Of a stretch of DNA of 64,000 nucleotides, positions 34,975 to 46,598 are shown piece after piece. Made by a program: the position numbers and the translations under genes. A model generated the notes under the pieces. It had not been told where the DNA came from and made no database searches. It saw only the letters and a program-made list of their open reading frames with translations. The DNA is from Persicaria tinctoria (Eukaryota; Streptophyta; Magnoliopsida; Caryophyllales; Polygonaceae). Within the stretch, counting starts at the first letter, position 1; the number at the start of each line of letters is the position of its first letter. The stretch spans positions 61,861,038-61,925,037 of the forward strand of contig JBANSL010000007.1 in the NCBI GenBank assembly GCA_037127255.1, in the 5' to 3' direction.

Positions 34975-36073
34975 GAAGTACGTATTTCTCGGTGAGTTCG
35001 ACCCCTTACTTATCCGCTATACTAGGTTGCTAGTTTAGTTTATTTTTTGGGGTTATTTCTTTGGCGAGGTGAAATCTAACGACGTTTCCCTTCCGTCATT
35101 GTCTCACTGAACTCGATCAAGAGACATAAGAGACTTTGCATTTATTCTTTATTATAGACGGTCTTTTTGTTATTTTGTCAAGAGAATAAGTCATACATGT
35201 ATGATTACCCTTATTAAAGATCTTCAAGTACTAGGACCTTCTGGTCCTTTTGATCAGTATTCATGTAAATTTCAGTGATCGTGCAAATCATCTTTTTACT
35301 TGAGTGACCAAATCCCACAAAGAAAAAATGTTTTATCAACTAACTTCTGGTTAGTGACATCATAAGTTTCAATAGGATAAATAAGTGTCAAATTGATAAA
35401 GCATTCTAACCATTTAACTTTGTACATGGTCATCCATTTATTTAATGAGATGTAGCTAACTGTGCGTTGTCAGAACTTCCGTTGGTTTCATACTATATGT
35501 ATGAAACTAATGACCTACTACGTGTATTTATTACATACACTTTATTCTTATTCATAAAGTTCTTCGGGACATTAGAATTAACCGTGCATAAATGACCTGG
35601 TTATAAGCCACAATAGTAACTTTGGTTGTGCGCTTAACCATAACCTCTTTAACATCCTCTATTTGAGGGTTGTCAGGAAGTGATCTTTAACATCCACTAT
35701 TTGAGGGTCATGCTTCAGGTCATGCTTTGGAAGTGATCTTGTTCACCATAACCGTGCATAAATGTACTTCTGCGGGAGTACAAATGGTAAAAATAAGATC
35801 ATATACTCTTCTAGAGTTTTTAAGAATATCAAATTAGAGTCTTCAAGCTCTAATGTAGATTTTGATAAAGACTCACAATCTGCTGGATTATTTACGAAAG
35901 GTACCGAGTCTTTGATCTCATACAGAGACAAGTATCACAATGTCCTGGATTGTTTAACCATTGAGTTTAGAAACTTCAAGCTCGCAAAATAGGTGTTGAA
36001 AAAATCACAATCTAGTGGATTAAGGTAACCAACGAGAACAAGAATTAGGAATAAGAAAATGGTGCTGATAAAT
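34975..36073. other. gypsy LTR continuation and element A interior, right part
   Basis: The first roughly 100 bp continue the gypsy LTR interrupted at 22890 ('gagttcgaccccttacttatccgc'). The remainder is AT-rich element A interior, with a small tandem duplication near 35650-35720 ('tttgagggt' phrases). 36062-36073 ('gtgctgataaat') lies where the element A primer site should be and does not match the usual tRNA-Met 3' end. No gene seen. Confidence 0.45.
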
Positions 36074-36177
36074 TGTTATCATATATGGAAGAATAAGAGA
36101 GTATAGAGGATGAAGAGAAAGAGAGAACATATCTCTCTTGCTTGTGTGTGTCTCAAAGAAGATTTACAAGGCTTTAT
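36074..36177 (-). repeat. element A 5' LTR, first part
   Basis: Matches 14848 to about 14968 and stops where element B is inserted. It resumes at 45097. Confidence 0.8.
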
Positions 36178-36528
36178 TGATGTCTCCAAAGTAGCCATGT
36201 CTTTATGCATATTTTAGTTCCATATTTTATACATTTTGCATATTTCGGGTTGGGAATATGTCGAATTTATGTAGTTTATGTTAATTTGTCAGAAATGGAG
36301 ATCTACATAAGTTTATGTTTATTATTGAAGAATATGGAGCCATTTCGGGAGAAAACCAAGAAGCAAGGACGGAGGAGCCCATCTCGACAACCCATGCCTA
36401 GACACCTGCCAGGATCGAGGAGCCCATGTCGAGAAGCCGAGAGACGAAGAACCCGACTCCAACCTTCCTCGAGATCGAGTACACAACTCGATGTCGACAA
36501 GAGTGAAGACCCACTCGGAGTCGAGAAA

Positions 36529-36627
36529 CCATTCCGGAATGGCTCACCGGAAAGGACTTGTGGGTAGTACCCATAGGTCTCCAGTTCGATCCCCAGAATG
36601 GCCGCTCTTTATTTACCTATTTCGACC
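36529..36627 (+). mobile_element. tRNA-derived SINE inserted in the element B 5' LTR
   Basis: A 99-bp insertion flanked by 13-bp repeats of CGGAGTCGAG(A)AA (36516-36528 and 36628-36640, about one mismatch). It carries a pol III A-box-like TGGCTCACCGG (36540-36550) and B-box GTTCGATCC (36584-36592) with tRNA-like spacing, and a T-rich 3' part. The sister LTR has the unoccupied site at 43570-43585. The sequence resembles the Au family of plant SINEs; the family assignment is from memory. Confidence 0.85.
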
Positions 36628-37207
36628 CGGAGTCGAGGAAAGCTGCCCGAGGAGACCGAGAAACATTACCCGACCGGGTGCCCGAACACCACAACTCGAT
36701 GTCGAGGACCTTCCTCGATGTCGAAGAAGCGGAAGACCTGTCCGAGCATGTCGAGAAGATCTACCCAACGCTGCCGAGAAGACCTAGTCGACAAGCCACC
36801 TTTTCTCGAGATAGAGTAAGGTCCTCGAGATCGACCAAGCCTAGGAGCCAGAGTCCGAGCCAGTCGAGTACCAGCAACCCGAGACGTCGAGCCAGCCAAG
36901 TCGACGTCACTTCTACTCGAGATCGAGTAGACTTAATCGAGATCGAGGAAGCTTCCAAAAGCCGCGTAACACGTTGTGAGCTATCCTACTCGAATTGGGA
37001 TTCCTTGGAGCCGAAGATTTCCGAGTTCTATCCGATTTTATCAAGATCTATCATGAAGAAGAGAGATTTATCCACTTGAAGACTTTAGATATAATTCTCT
37101 TATTTAGATTTAATTATGTTGTTGCTTTTATTTATCATTAAGCTTTTTAGATATAATTTTAGATATAGATAGATATTTCTATCCTTGAATAGCAAGGCTT
37201 AGAAGCC

Positions 37208-37215
37208 TATAAATA
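37208..37215 (+). promoter_or_regulatory. element B LTR TATA box
   Basis: TATAAATA within 'gcctataaataaagcc'. The same context occurs in both LTRs of element C on the minus strand. The right LTR of B has CTCTAAATA instead, so its TATA box is damaged. Confidence 0.65.
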
Positions 37216-38213
37216 AAGCCAACGGGGCTGATTTTAGGAGGGATAAAAATTCAATTCAGAAGTAGAGAAGTAGTTCACAGAGACGGTTTAGGAGTTCGAA
37301 GGTTTTAGGGTTTTGGCGTTCAACGAGAGTTGGATCGCCGGGATTGTAAAGTCTTTGAATTTAGTTTAAAGAAAGTTATTTCTTTTCAATCATCGATGTC
37401 TGAGGTTGCGATGAGGCGCGAGTAGTCCACCCACTTCTAGGGTTGGGGCGAGCCCGACGATAGCCATGCGTGTTTGAGCTAAAGATCCGACTTTTATCAT
37501 GTTTTGACCATCTACTACTTGTTATGTGTTTATTACCCATCTAAAGAAGGTCCATGCTAACAACTTGGATTGTAAACATAAAATCGGTAGAGACAATTAG
37601 GGTTTCTTGAAAGAGTTGTCTAATTGTTAGAAAAGGCGAAAGCTTAGTCCTTTGATGCGATTCACATGATTATCTGTTTTATTTCTGCCTTATGCATGCT
37701 TGGTTATCGTTGTTGCAAACCCCAATCTTGGGAGTCCTTTTCATACAGTTTAGTTAGAAGTCCCAAAGCAATTGTCTTTACTTTATTTTCTTTCGTTTTA
37801 GTTTCTGTTTTCCTGGAGATTGACTAGCACTCCTCGATCTCGAGTTACTGATCTTCGACCAAGGTCATTGTAACTTCTGTGTGCAGGCAATCGACCAAAC
37901 CAACCCGACGTCGACGAAGACCCAACTCGATCTCGAGTAGCCTTTGTCGAGATCGACTAGACCATGTGCTCACTGATGCGCTGTGTTCGAATGTCTGATC
38001 TTCTGTCGAGTTGATGTACTCGAGATCTAGGACCCCTGTTGTCGACTTTCGTGAGATTCCACCGCTGCCTAGGATCCGCTGACATGCTTCCTCGTGGATC
38101 GATCCTGACTTCCCGCTGCTACATCAGGAGGAGGTCTTGTAATTATTTGCGTGGGCAGAATCTGGTTTGATTTAAATTTTATATTTTAAACTCGATTTCC
38201 TCCTACAACAAAT

Positions 38214-38230
38214 TGGCTCCGTTGCCGGGG
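38214..38230 (+). other. element B primer binding site (tRNA-Asp type)
   Basis: TGGCTCCGTTGCCGGGG lies three bases after the LTR. It equals the complement of the tRNA-Asp 3' end used by Athila-type elements, except for one base (T for G at position 5). Element C has the exact match. Confidence 0.88.
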
Positions 38231-38293
38231 AAGCTATCATTCGCGCCTTAGGTAGTTAGTTCTCACGTCTGCTTTGAGTTACTTTACAGGTGT

Positions 38294-40750
38294 ATGCGCC
38301 GTTCTGGTCAACCACCTGAGTTTGATGGCTTAGACAACCCAGAACGTCTTATACAAGCCCACGCTAGACTGAAAATAGCCATGGCTGCAGCAGAAACCCA
38401 GGAACAACTGATACAGAGGCTCACAAGGGAACTAGCCACAAAAGATGATGCTATCACCGCTGAGAAAGCAGCAAGGGAACAAGCAGAAGCTGAGCTTCCC
38501 CAATATCCAACTACTGCAGAGGATTATATGCATTCAACTCTCTTCGTGCCTGAATTGGCGATTCTAATCCCTGAAAACTCTTTTGAAATTCAGACTCAAT
38601 TTCTTATAGAGCTTAAAAATAATGCTTTTTATGGCAAATTTAATGAGTGTCCTCTTGAACATATTACTAATTTTTCTGACATGTGCCATACTCTTGCTGA
38701 AGGTACAACTCTTGAATATTTCAAGATGAAAGCTTTTCGCTGGTCTCTCGCTGGACCTGCACTGAAGTGGCTTGAAGGGCTGAAACCAAGATCACTCACA
38801 ACATGGGCCCAAGTAAAGCAAGAGTTTCTGAACAAATTCTTCCCACCAGCCAAGACAGCACTCCACCGCCAGAAAATCACCGCCTTCAAACAAAAGCTTG
38901 GGGAACCGCTGGCAAAGGCATGGGAACACTACAAAGAACTGCTGCGATCTTGCCCTACTCATTGACAGCCACCCTACGTCATCCAAGAGATATTCTTCAA
39001 CTCTCTTGATCAAGTCACTAAAGATAGGATCAATAAGTACACTCGCTATGAGTATCTGACAATGCCACCAATTGACGCCTGGGGTGTGCTAGACAAGCTC
39101 ACCAATTATGACAACAAATATGGGTGTACTGCAAACTATGAGGAGAACTCCTATGCCAGGCCAGCACCATCAATGCCACTCTATGAGCCAGCAAAGGATA
39201 TTGACCCAGATGTCAGGGAGCAATTCTACAGAGACCAGAATCGCAAGCTCCTCAAGCAAGTCAAATATCTGTCTGTCAAATAGCCCTGCATCGAATGCGG
39301 ATCACAAAGGCACACCACTACTGAGTGCCCACATACTGAGCAAGTCAGAATGGCAGAAACACATGAGGAGGCAGCCTATGCTGGGGGTCCCAATTGCTAC
39401 ATGGGACATCAAAGGTTCTATCAACCACAGTGGAACCAAGGTCCTCCTAGGAACCCCCCACCCTACAGAGCTCTAGGACATCCAGAAAGGGATCAAAAGA
39501 AGGTTGATCTGCAGCTCATCCTTGAGGAGATGCATCGGAATCAAGGCACCATCAACAACCATTTCCAGAACATCACTACAAAATTTGGAGAACTGGACAT
39601 CTGGAAAAGGGGAATAGAGACCCAGATGGGTCAAATCGCTGCACAGATCCCACGACCATCCGGACAGCTCCTTAGGCAAATAGAACCAAATCCTAAGGGA
39701 AAGACCGGACACGTCGCAACTATCAAACTAAAAAGTGGGCATCAAGACAAGGCAGAGCAGCAACTCGAGATAGAGCAGAATCTACTCGATCACGAGGACC
39801 CTGTACTCGACCTAGACAAGAAACTGCTCGACACAGACCAGAAGCTGAGCTCGGACTCCACTACGCAGCCCAGCAACTCCAGGTCGACTACCCAACTCGA
39901 TGTCGAGGAGCCACTGGTCGAGATCGAGGAACAGCGAGCCGAGGTCGACGACTCTGCAACACCTCCGACGTCTGATCTGGCCCCAAAGCATAAAAAGCCA
40001 CTGTCTTTCCCTTCCAAAACACAGAAAGATCCCACTGCAGGTAGGTTTAACAGATTTGTTAAAATGCTACAAGAACTGAATGTTCCTATTCCTTTTACAG
40101 AAGCGCTGCAAGAGATGCCTGGATATGTTAAATTTCTGAAGGAAATCCTGAGCAAGAAGCGATCAATCTCAGAGATCGCAGGCGAATGCAAAGTACTCTA
40201 CTTTCCTGAAAAGAGACCTGACCCTGGTAAGTTTTCTGTTACTGTGGGTTTTGGACAATATAAATATGAGTCTCTGTGTGATTTAGGAGCAAGTGTGAGC
40301 ATCATGCCTTTATCAATCTGGCGAAAGGTAAAGATAGGATGCATAGAGCCTGTGGATGCCAAACTATACATGGCAAACAATACAGTGGTCATCCCTACAG
40401 GTATAGTTGAGAATGTCCCTGTCCAGGTTGGTAAATTCTTTGCCGCAACAGATTTCCTTATCATAGACTGTGCTAAAGATCCTACTAGCCCTATTATTCT
40501 TGGTAGACCATTCTTAGCTACTGCAGATGCCAGAATTAGTGTCAAGAATCGATCGCTCACATTCACTATAGGCGACGAGATCTTAGGTTTCTCTTTTGGC
40601 CCTACAAAGGAGGAAATTTCATGGCTAGAGGTAAAAAGCATCAGCAACCACGGGACCAAGCAACCAACGGAGGAAAGTATTGTACTCGAGATCGACAAGG
40701 GAGTTCCTCGATCTCAACCAAGATTCGTCGATGTCGAATTCCTCTGCTGA
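38294..40750 (+). pseudogene. element B gag-protease, two in-frame stops
   Basis: One frame of about 819 codons, interrupted only by TGA at 38963 and TAG at 39281; the second aligns with CAG in element C. N-terminus 'MRRSGQPPEFDGLDNPE', then a coiled-coil-like stretch. The retrotransposon gag domain has 'FRWSLAGPALKWLEGL' and 'LTTWAQVKQEFLNKFFPPAK'. A CCHC knuckle follows ('CIECGSQRHTTTECPH'). After a linker rich in LDVE/VEIE repeats comes the aspartic protease, with 'CDLGASVSIMPLSIW' as active-site region and 'PIILGRPFLATADARISV' as its second half. DLGA in place of DTG/DSG is usual in Athila/Tat. No RT follows. The last residues (VDVEFLC) precede a frame change near 40700-40750 relative to element C. 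Confidence 0.9.
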
Positions 40751-41104
40751 GCCACAGACTTGCCCAGAGCCTACGTATGGGGTCCCTGTACTCGATGTCG
40801 ACCAGCTGTACTCGACATCGACTAACCCCAAGCCCAAAGATTTCGGTTTTGGGTCCAAAAAAGTAAGTTCATGTATGAATTCTACTCCCCCTCAGTCCAT
40901 TAAGAAATTTATCAATAATTTAAGGGGAGGTAAGGCCCCATGGCGAGAGAATCTGTGAAAGCTACGAGCTGGAAGGAAGAAGAAGAAAAAGAAGGGAGAT
41001 GATGCAAGTAACCACCTGTCAACTGAGCTTACATACTACCATCGGGACCTAGATGATCCAGGAGAAGGGCCAAGCATGAGCGGGCCCCATACTAATGGTC
41101 CTTG
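40680..41104 (+). pseudogene. element B gag-protease C-terminal tail
   Basis: This frame continues the protein relative to element C: 'PTYGVPVLDVDQLYSTST', 'FGFGSKKVSSCMNSTP' and 'NNLRGGKAPWRENL'. After a TGA at 40956 it goes on as a lysine-rich 'LRAGRKKKKKG' and ends '...YYHRDLDDPGEGP...'. Element C has the same order of blocks in one open frame, including 'DLDDPGEGP' close to its stop. The tail has no known domain. Its conservation in both copies suggests it belongs to the family's protein and is not random read-through. Confidence 0.65.
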
Positions 41105-43190
41105 AGCGCAAATGGAGAAGTCGGACTAGCGACTCTAAAATCTAGAGCATGTAAATAAACTTTATGAATTTTTGGGACTTTTAAACTTTTTGGTTTTTGG
41201 TTTTTGGTTTTGGTTTTATGTCTTTTAGAATACTTCATGTGGATAGTCTTGTTTTTGTGTGCAATCTAACACTTTTAGGTCGGCAAGCATATAAGGATCG
41301 CGAAAAGTGGAATAAGAAGTCCCTGAAAAACAGTCAGAATCGACGAAGGCCAAGTCGACGACGACAAGGAGGAGCAGCCCAGACACTCCTCGATATCGAG
41401 TAGGCCAACTCGATATCGACAAAGCCCAGAAGCTCCTCGACTTCAGAAATCCACTGGACGCATAAAAGCTACTCGATATCGAGTAAGGGTACTTGAGATC
41501 GACAAAGACCTTTTTGTCGACATGCACTGATCTGCCATCCTCGATGTGTTATTCTGTGAGTTCCTTCCTTTACTCTTGTTTTTATTTGATTTTATACAGT
41601 GGGGACACTGTATATTTTAAGTATGGGGTGGGGGAAGGGCTTATTATTATATGTTTTAGTCTTGTTCTTGGTTTTACATGGTGAAATTTTAAATTTTATG
41701 TTATGCATTCATGTTTAAATTTTATGCATTTTAATCTTTTGTCATACTTTAGTCTTGTTTTTAATTGCATAAAAAAGAAAAATAAAAATAGAAAATGTCG
41801 AAAAAGGAAAAAAATATATATATGCATATTTAATTTTTGCATTGTTTTAGTTTGTAAACCCTAACTTAGATGTCTTATGATGATAAATAATGATTGACTT
41901 GATCATGTAAACCCTATGGCGTGTTTGAAAGGTTTAGCCTAAGTCCTCGAAATTGTTTTTATGTGGATTGTGAACTTGTGATGAAATTGAGCACATATGA
42001 TCCTAAGCTAAAGGTTCAAATCCAACAAAAATTGTCCTAGTGAGAATTTTGGCCTTATAGGGAGAAAATTAAAAATCCCTCTGCTTTCTTGAGTGTATTT
42101 ACTCTTCCTATGCATCTCTAAATGTTGTGATAGTTATGCAAAGCCAATGCATTTATATGTTTATGTTAATGAGAATTAAATGATGGAGGCACCTTTTAAG
42201 CCAATTTTATCCTCTCTTTACCTACCCTGCATTATCCCTGCTTGAAGCCAGAACATTAGCCTGAGACTTTTATTATAAACTCCACAAAATTATCCTTAGC
42301 CAAATTGAGCCTGACCCCCATTTGGGAATTAAGACTTAGAGTTGGTTGAAATAATGGTTTATGGAAGGATTGAGCTTGTGTTTCATTTCAAGTAGGAACG
42401 ATTGTTGAAAAATTATTGAAATACGGGTTGGTTTTATATTTTTATCTTGCTATGCATATTATGTAAAATGATTTTTGGCTCACCCTATAAATGCACCATT
42501 AGTTTTATGTTATTTTCGTTTAAAAAAAAATCGGAAAAAAAGTACATATGTTTATGAATAAAGTGCATGAGTCAAATTTACCTTATTTCTTTCATTATTC
42601 GCAAGATACATACTTTGGAGAGGTTGAGGAAGTTTGAAAGGTTACATACTTCATTGAGATAAATTGGAGAGTTTGGTTGATGCATATGATTAAGAGTTAT
42701 GGTTTGGTTGAGTTATGTTGGAGATTTAGGAGTCTTGATTCCCGAATTTTATTAAGCACCACATGGCCAAATAATTCCATGCCCTTATATTTCTTACCAA
42801 GCCCCATTACAACCCCGCCGAATGGAATCTTCTTTGAAGACTTCTATTGAGCGAAGCCCTCCTGATAATTATTGCTGCATTTTCATAATTGGTTGCGAAG
42901 TGGATTCATATTTAAATTTCAATATTTATGAGATTGTATATGGAATCGAGTTGAGAGTTGATCTTCATAGCCTAAACACATTGAGAGTTGAGTGTAAACA
43001 CATTATTCCTGTGAGGTTGGATTTATATTGCCTATGCCTATGGATCGCTCCTATATGTGTGATGACGTTAAATTCACTTGTCTTACATTGCTAATACTTG
43101 AGATGTCGCTATTGACAAAAGGCGAAGACTTGAAGGATGTGTTATAGGTCTTGGTTATTGTTTGGTTATTGCTTGAGGACAAGCAAGTCT
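41105..43190 (+). other. element B 3' non-coding region
   Basis: No RT or integrase. 41339-41535 is a TCGA-rich tract. 41600-41640 has a polypurine-like 'aagtatggggtgggggaagg' preceded by 'acagtggggacactgt', a short palindrome; element C has the same block at about 52360-52405. The rest is AT-rich with no ORF of note. Confidence 0.6.
41279..41555 (+). other. exon-like TCGA-rich module in element B
   Basis: Starts after the acceptor-like 'aatctaacacttttag' and ends before a donor-like GTGAGT (41556-41561). Element C has the same layout at 52719-52440. Inside is TCGA-NN-TCGA-rich sequence. Splicing is inferred from sequence only. Confidence 0.35.
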
Positions 43191-43205
43191 AAGTATGGGG
43201 TGATT
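43191..43205 (+). other. element B polypurine tract
   Basis: AAGTATGGGGTGATT directly before the 3' LTR, preceded by 'ttgcttgaggacaagcaag', the usual lead-in in Athila/Tat-type elements. Confidence 0.85.
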
Positions 43206-45096
43206 TGATGTCTCCAAAGTAGCCATGTCTTTATGCATATTTTAGTTCCATATTCTATACATTTTGCATATTTCGGGTTGAGAATATGTCGAATTTATGT
43301 AATTTATGTTAATTTGTCAAAAATGGAGATCTACATAAGTTTCTGTTTATTATTGCAGAATATGGAGCCATTGCGGGAGAGAACCAAGAAGCAAGGACGA
43401 AGGCCCAAGTCTACTCGATGTCGACTAACCCTAGTCGATCTCGACAACCCATGCCTAAACACCTGCCAGGATCGAGGAGCCCATGTCGAGAAGCCGAGAG
43501 ACGAAGAACTCGACTCCAACCTTCCTCGAGATCGAGTACACAACTCGATGTCGACAAGAGTGAAGACCCACCCGGAGTTGAGGAAAGCTGCCCGAGGAGA
43601 CCGAGGAACATTACCCGACCTGGTGCCCGGACACCACAACTCGATGTCGAGGACCTTCCTCGATGTCGAAGAAGCTGAAGACCTGTCCGAGCATGTCGAG
43701 AAGATCTACCCGACACTGCCGAGAAGACCTAGTCGACGAGTCACCTTTACTCGAGATAGAGTAAGGTCCTCGAGATCGACCAAGCCTAGGAGCCAGAGTC
43801 CAGGCCAGTCGAGGACAAGCAACCCGAGACGCCGAGCCAGCCAAGTCGACGTCCCTTCTACTCGAGATCGAGTAGACTTACTCGAGATCGAGGAAGCTTC
43901 CAGAAGCCGCATAACGCGTTGTGAGCTATCCTACTCGGATTGGGATTCCTTGGAGCCGAAGATTGCCGAGTTCTACCCGATTTTATCAAGATCTATCATG
44001 AAGAAGAGAGATTTATCCACTTGAAGACTTTAGATATAATTCCCTTATTTAGATTTAATTATGTTGTTTCTTTTATTTATCATTAAGCTTTTTTAGATAT
44101 AGTTTTAGATATAGTTTTAGATACAGATAGGTATTTCTATCCTTGAATAGCAAGGCTTAGAAGCCTCTAAATAAAGCCAATGGGGCTGATTTTAGGAGGG
44201 ATAAAAATTCAATTCAGAAGTAGAGAAGTAGTTCACAGAGACGGTTTAGGAGTTCGAAGGTTTTAGGGTTTTGGCGTTCAACGAGAGTTGCATCGCCGGG
44301 ATTGTAAAGTCTTTGAATTTAGTTTAATGCAAGTTATTTCTTTTCAATCAATGATGTCTGAGGTTGCGATGAGGCGCGAGTAGTCCGCCCACTTCTAGGA
44401 TTGGGGCGAGCCCGACAATAGTCATGCGTGTTTGAGGTAAAGATCCTACTTTTATCATGTTTTGACCATCTACTACTTGTTATGTGTTTATTACCCATCT
44501 AATGTAGATCCATGCTAACAACTTGGATTGTAAACATAAAATCGGTAGAGACAATTAGGGTTTCTTTAAAGAGTTGTCTAATTGTTGGAAAAGGCGAAAG
44601 CTTAGTCCTTTGATGCGATTCACATGATTATCTGTTTTATTTCTGCCTTATGCATGCTTGGTTATCGTTGTTGCAAACCCCAATCTTGGAAGTCCTTTTC
44701 ATACAGTATAGTTCGAAGTCCCAAAGCAATTGCCTTTACTTTATTTTCTTTCGTTTTAGTTTCTGTTTTCCTCGAGATCGGCCAAGGTCATTGTAGCTTT
44801 TGTGTGCAGGCAATCGACCAAACCAACTCGACGTCGACGAAGACCCAACTCGATCTCGAGTAGCCTTTGTCGAGATCGACTAGACCCTGTGCTCACTGCT
44901 GCGCTGTGTTCGACTGTCCGATCTTCTGTCGAGTTGCTGTACTCGAGATCTAGGACCCCTGTTGTCGACTTTCGTGAGATTCCACCGCTTCTTAGGATCC
45001 GCTGACACGCTTCCTCGTGGATCGATCCTGAGTTGCATGGGCAGAATCTGGTTTGATTTATATTTAATATTTTAAACTCAATTTCCTCCTACAACA
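43206..45096 (+). repeat. element B 3' LTR, with a 263-codon U3 ORF
   Basis: 1891 bp. It lacks the SINE and shows several indels against the left LTR. An open frame at 43233-44024 runs through the TCGA-rich tract and ends 'SRSIMKKRDLST'. The product is Arg/Ser-rich with LDVE/VDV repeats. Confidence 0.9.
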
Positions 45097-45227
45097 CTTA
45101 TATAGCCATAGATGGAGATGTTTATAAGTTAAGGATAATAAAGCCATAAATAATGTTCTTATGGTTTTCCACCATGTAGGAGTTAAGGGAGGTGAAACAT
45201 CCACCATAAACCAATAGCTTTATAACA
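45097..45227 (-). repeat. element A 5' LTR, second part
   Basis: Continues 36177 after the element B insertion: 'tatagccatagatggagatg' to 'gctttataaca', matching 14973-15077. Confidence 0.8.
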
Positions 45228-45742
45228 TATGTTGTATATTGTTGAATTTTTTGTTGTATATTATTGATGGGTTTTTATACTTGTTGTCTGCATCCTATTG
45301 AGTACCCAGAGGTCCTCGTGCACCTTATATGTTTTGAAGATAATAAACTCTTTTAATTGACATATTTGTTGAGATGTTCTTGACGGACTTAGATAGCTCT
45401 AGGGTCATGAAGACAACGTTGCACAGACAAGGTCGTTTCTTCACCGAAATAGGAAGGAGGAATATATAGAGATCTCGTGTGCACGCCGTGAAGAAAGAAA
45501 TGGTTGTCTAATTAGTAAGAAACGATCTTGTGCTTGGAGTGCAAGAAAATGGTAGAAACAATATTAATTAATTAATATTATTAGATAAAAAGAACATCTT
45601 GTAAAGAAAGATGACAATTATGATAAATGCCTTTTTCAACCACTTTTAGGAGAGGCAACACTTGCCTATACGATAATGATAAATCTGATTTTGTTCGTGT
45701 TTGGAGAACAAGGAAGAGACGACAATGATAATATATTGTTTC
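45228..45742. other. intergenic DNA between elements A and D, nothing recognised
   Basis: AT-rich, no ORF or repeat recognised, apart from the TATGT flank of element A at its left edge. Confidence 0.5.
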
Positions 45743-46583
45743 TGTTATAAAATGTAATCTTAAGTTTTGATTTTGTAACATATAGATCTAGGATGATAAG
45801 TTTGGATGTAAAGGACTTGAAGAAACACCTAAACACCTAACTAGGTTCATGGGAATGGTCTCAGGACTTTGGACACACCTAAGGGACCCCAAAGACCTCT
45901 TGGCTCGGATTCTAGGTGCACCAAGTACCCTTGAAGACTAACCTATAATATGTGTGTGTGCGCTAAGTTTGTTATTACATATCTGAGAGCTCTTGAGTTG
46001 TGGGCCGGCCAAATGCTTTGATAACATTCTCTTGTGAGAATGAGACCAGCCCAAGGCTTGCTCTCTTCCCTCGAATCCTCAGAGATGTTGCAAACCCTAA
46101 AGCCACACCCTTCTCAATATATGCTCTCATGTTCACTAGATAGAAAAGGAAGAGAGAGACGCTCCTACGGAACAAACCCTAATCTAGATTGAGAGCGAGG
46201 AGAGAAAGAAAAAATAAAAGTGTTGGCTCATCCATGGAGGCTCGATTCCTGTTCCTTGGAGTGTGCATCGCCTTCATATGGATTGAAGAGCTGTGAAAGG
46301 GAGCTCTTACCCTTTCAAATCTCTGAACCCTTACCTTTTTTACTTATATGTAATTTGTGTGCTAGCCAGTTTATTAGGTGCTTCTCGTCCGATATCCAAA
46401 CTTGTAACCAGATCTTGTATCCTTGTTCATGTTAGTGGTTTTCTCGGGACCTGGTCTCCCCTCTTGCGGACCCACAGAGTAGAGAAACCGAAAAGCGTTA
46501 ACAAATCCTCGTGTTCTTATCATTTACGCTTAGATTATCTTATTTAGAACTCGTTTAGGTGGCTAATGCATTAGTGTTTTACA
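45743..46583 (+). repeat. element D 5' LTR
   Basis: 841 bp, starting TGTTATAAAATG and ending GTTTTACA. Clearly more diverged from its partner than the LTR pairs of copia-1 or the LARD-like element. Confidence 0.88.
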
Positions 46584-46586
46584 AAT

Positions 46587-46598
46587 TGGTATCAGAGC
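46587..46598 (+). other. element D primer binding site (tRNA-Met)
   Basis: TGGTATCAGAGC three bases after the LTR. Confidence 0.93.

Larger units (their letters stand above)
36178..38210 (+). repeat. element B 5' LTR
   Basis: 2033 bp, starting TGATGTCTCC and ending TCCTACAACA. It contains a SINE at 36529-36627, a likely TATA box at 37208-37215 and two TCGA-rich tracts (about 36370-36990 and 37840-38035). It differs from the right LTR by several indels. Confidence 0.92.
36178..45096 (+). mobile_element. element B: gag-protease-only gypsy element with TCGA-rich motifs
   Basis: 8.9-kb element with LTRs at 36178-38210 and 43206-45096, a tRNA-Asp-type primer site at 38214, a gag-protease ORF (38294-40750) with a C-terminal tail to about 41104, and a polypurine tract at 43191. 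The flanks TTTAT and CTTAT suggest a 5-bp TSD with one mismatch inside the element A LTR. There is no RT, RNase H or integrase: about 2 kb of non-coding DNA separates the tail from the polypurine tract. The gag and DLGA protease place it near Athila/Tat. Element C has the same design, so the missing pol is probably a family property (TR-GAG-like). LTRs, linker and 3' region are dense in TCGA-NN-TCGA words. Confidence 0.9.
14843..45227 (-). mobile_element. element A: copia-like element expanded to 30 kb by nested insertions
   Basis: The left LTR ends at 15077. The right LTR is present in two parts, 36074-36177 and 45097-45227, split by element B. The flanks TATGT (14838-14842 and 45228-45232) look like a 5-bp TSD. 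Next to the left LTR, the minus strand has a purine-rich AGGGAGGG (15078-15085), so the element runs right to left. 15240-15300 has phrases typical of the 3' end of plant copia elements (for example 'cccagtgggataaaaaccc'). No pol gene survives. Its interior is interrupted from about 16.7 to 35.1 kb by gypsy debris and later insertions. Confidence 0.75.

Noticed and set aside
36370..36990. TCGA-rich tract as a satellite or centromere repeat
   Set aside because: The words are irregularly spaced with no long tandem period, and are confined to elements B and C.
45975..46175. Minus-strand ORF also present at 59248-59484
   Set aside because: It is antisense to the element D LTR and duplicated only because the LTR is duplicated.
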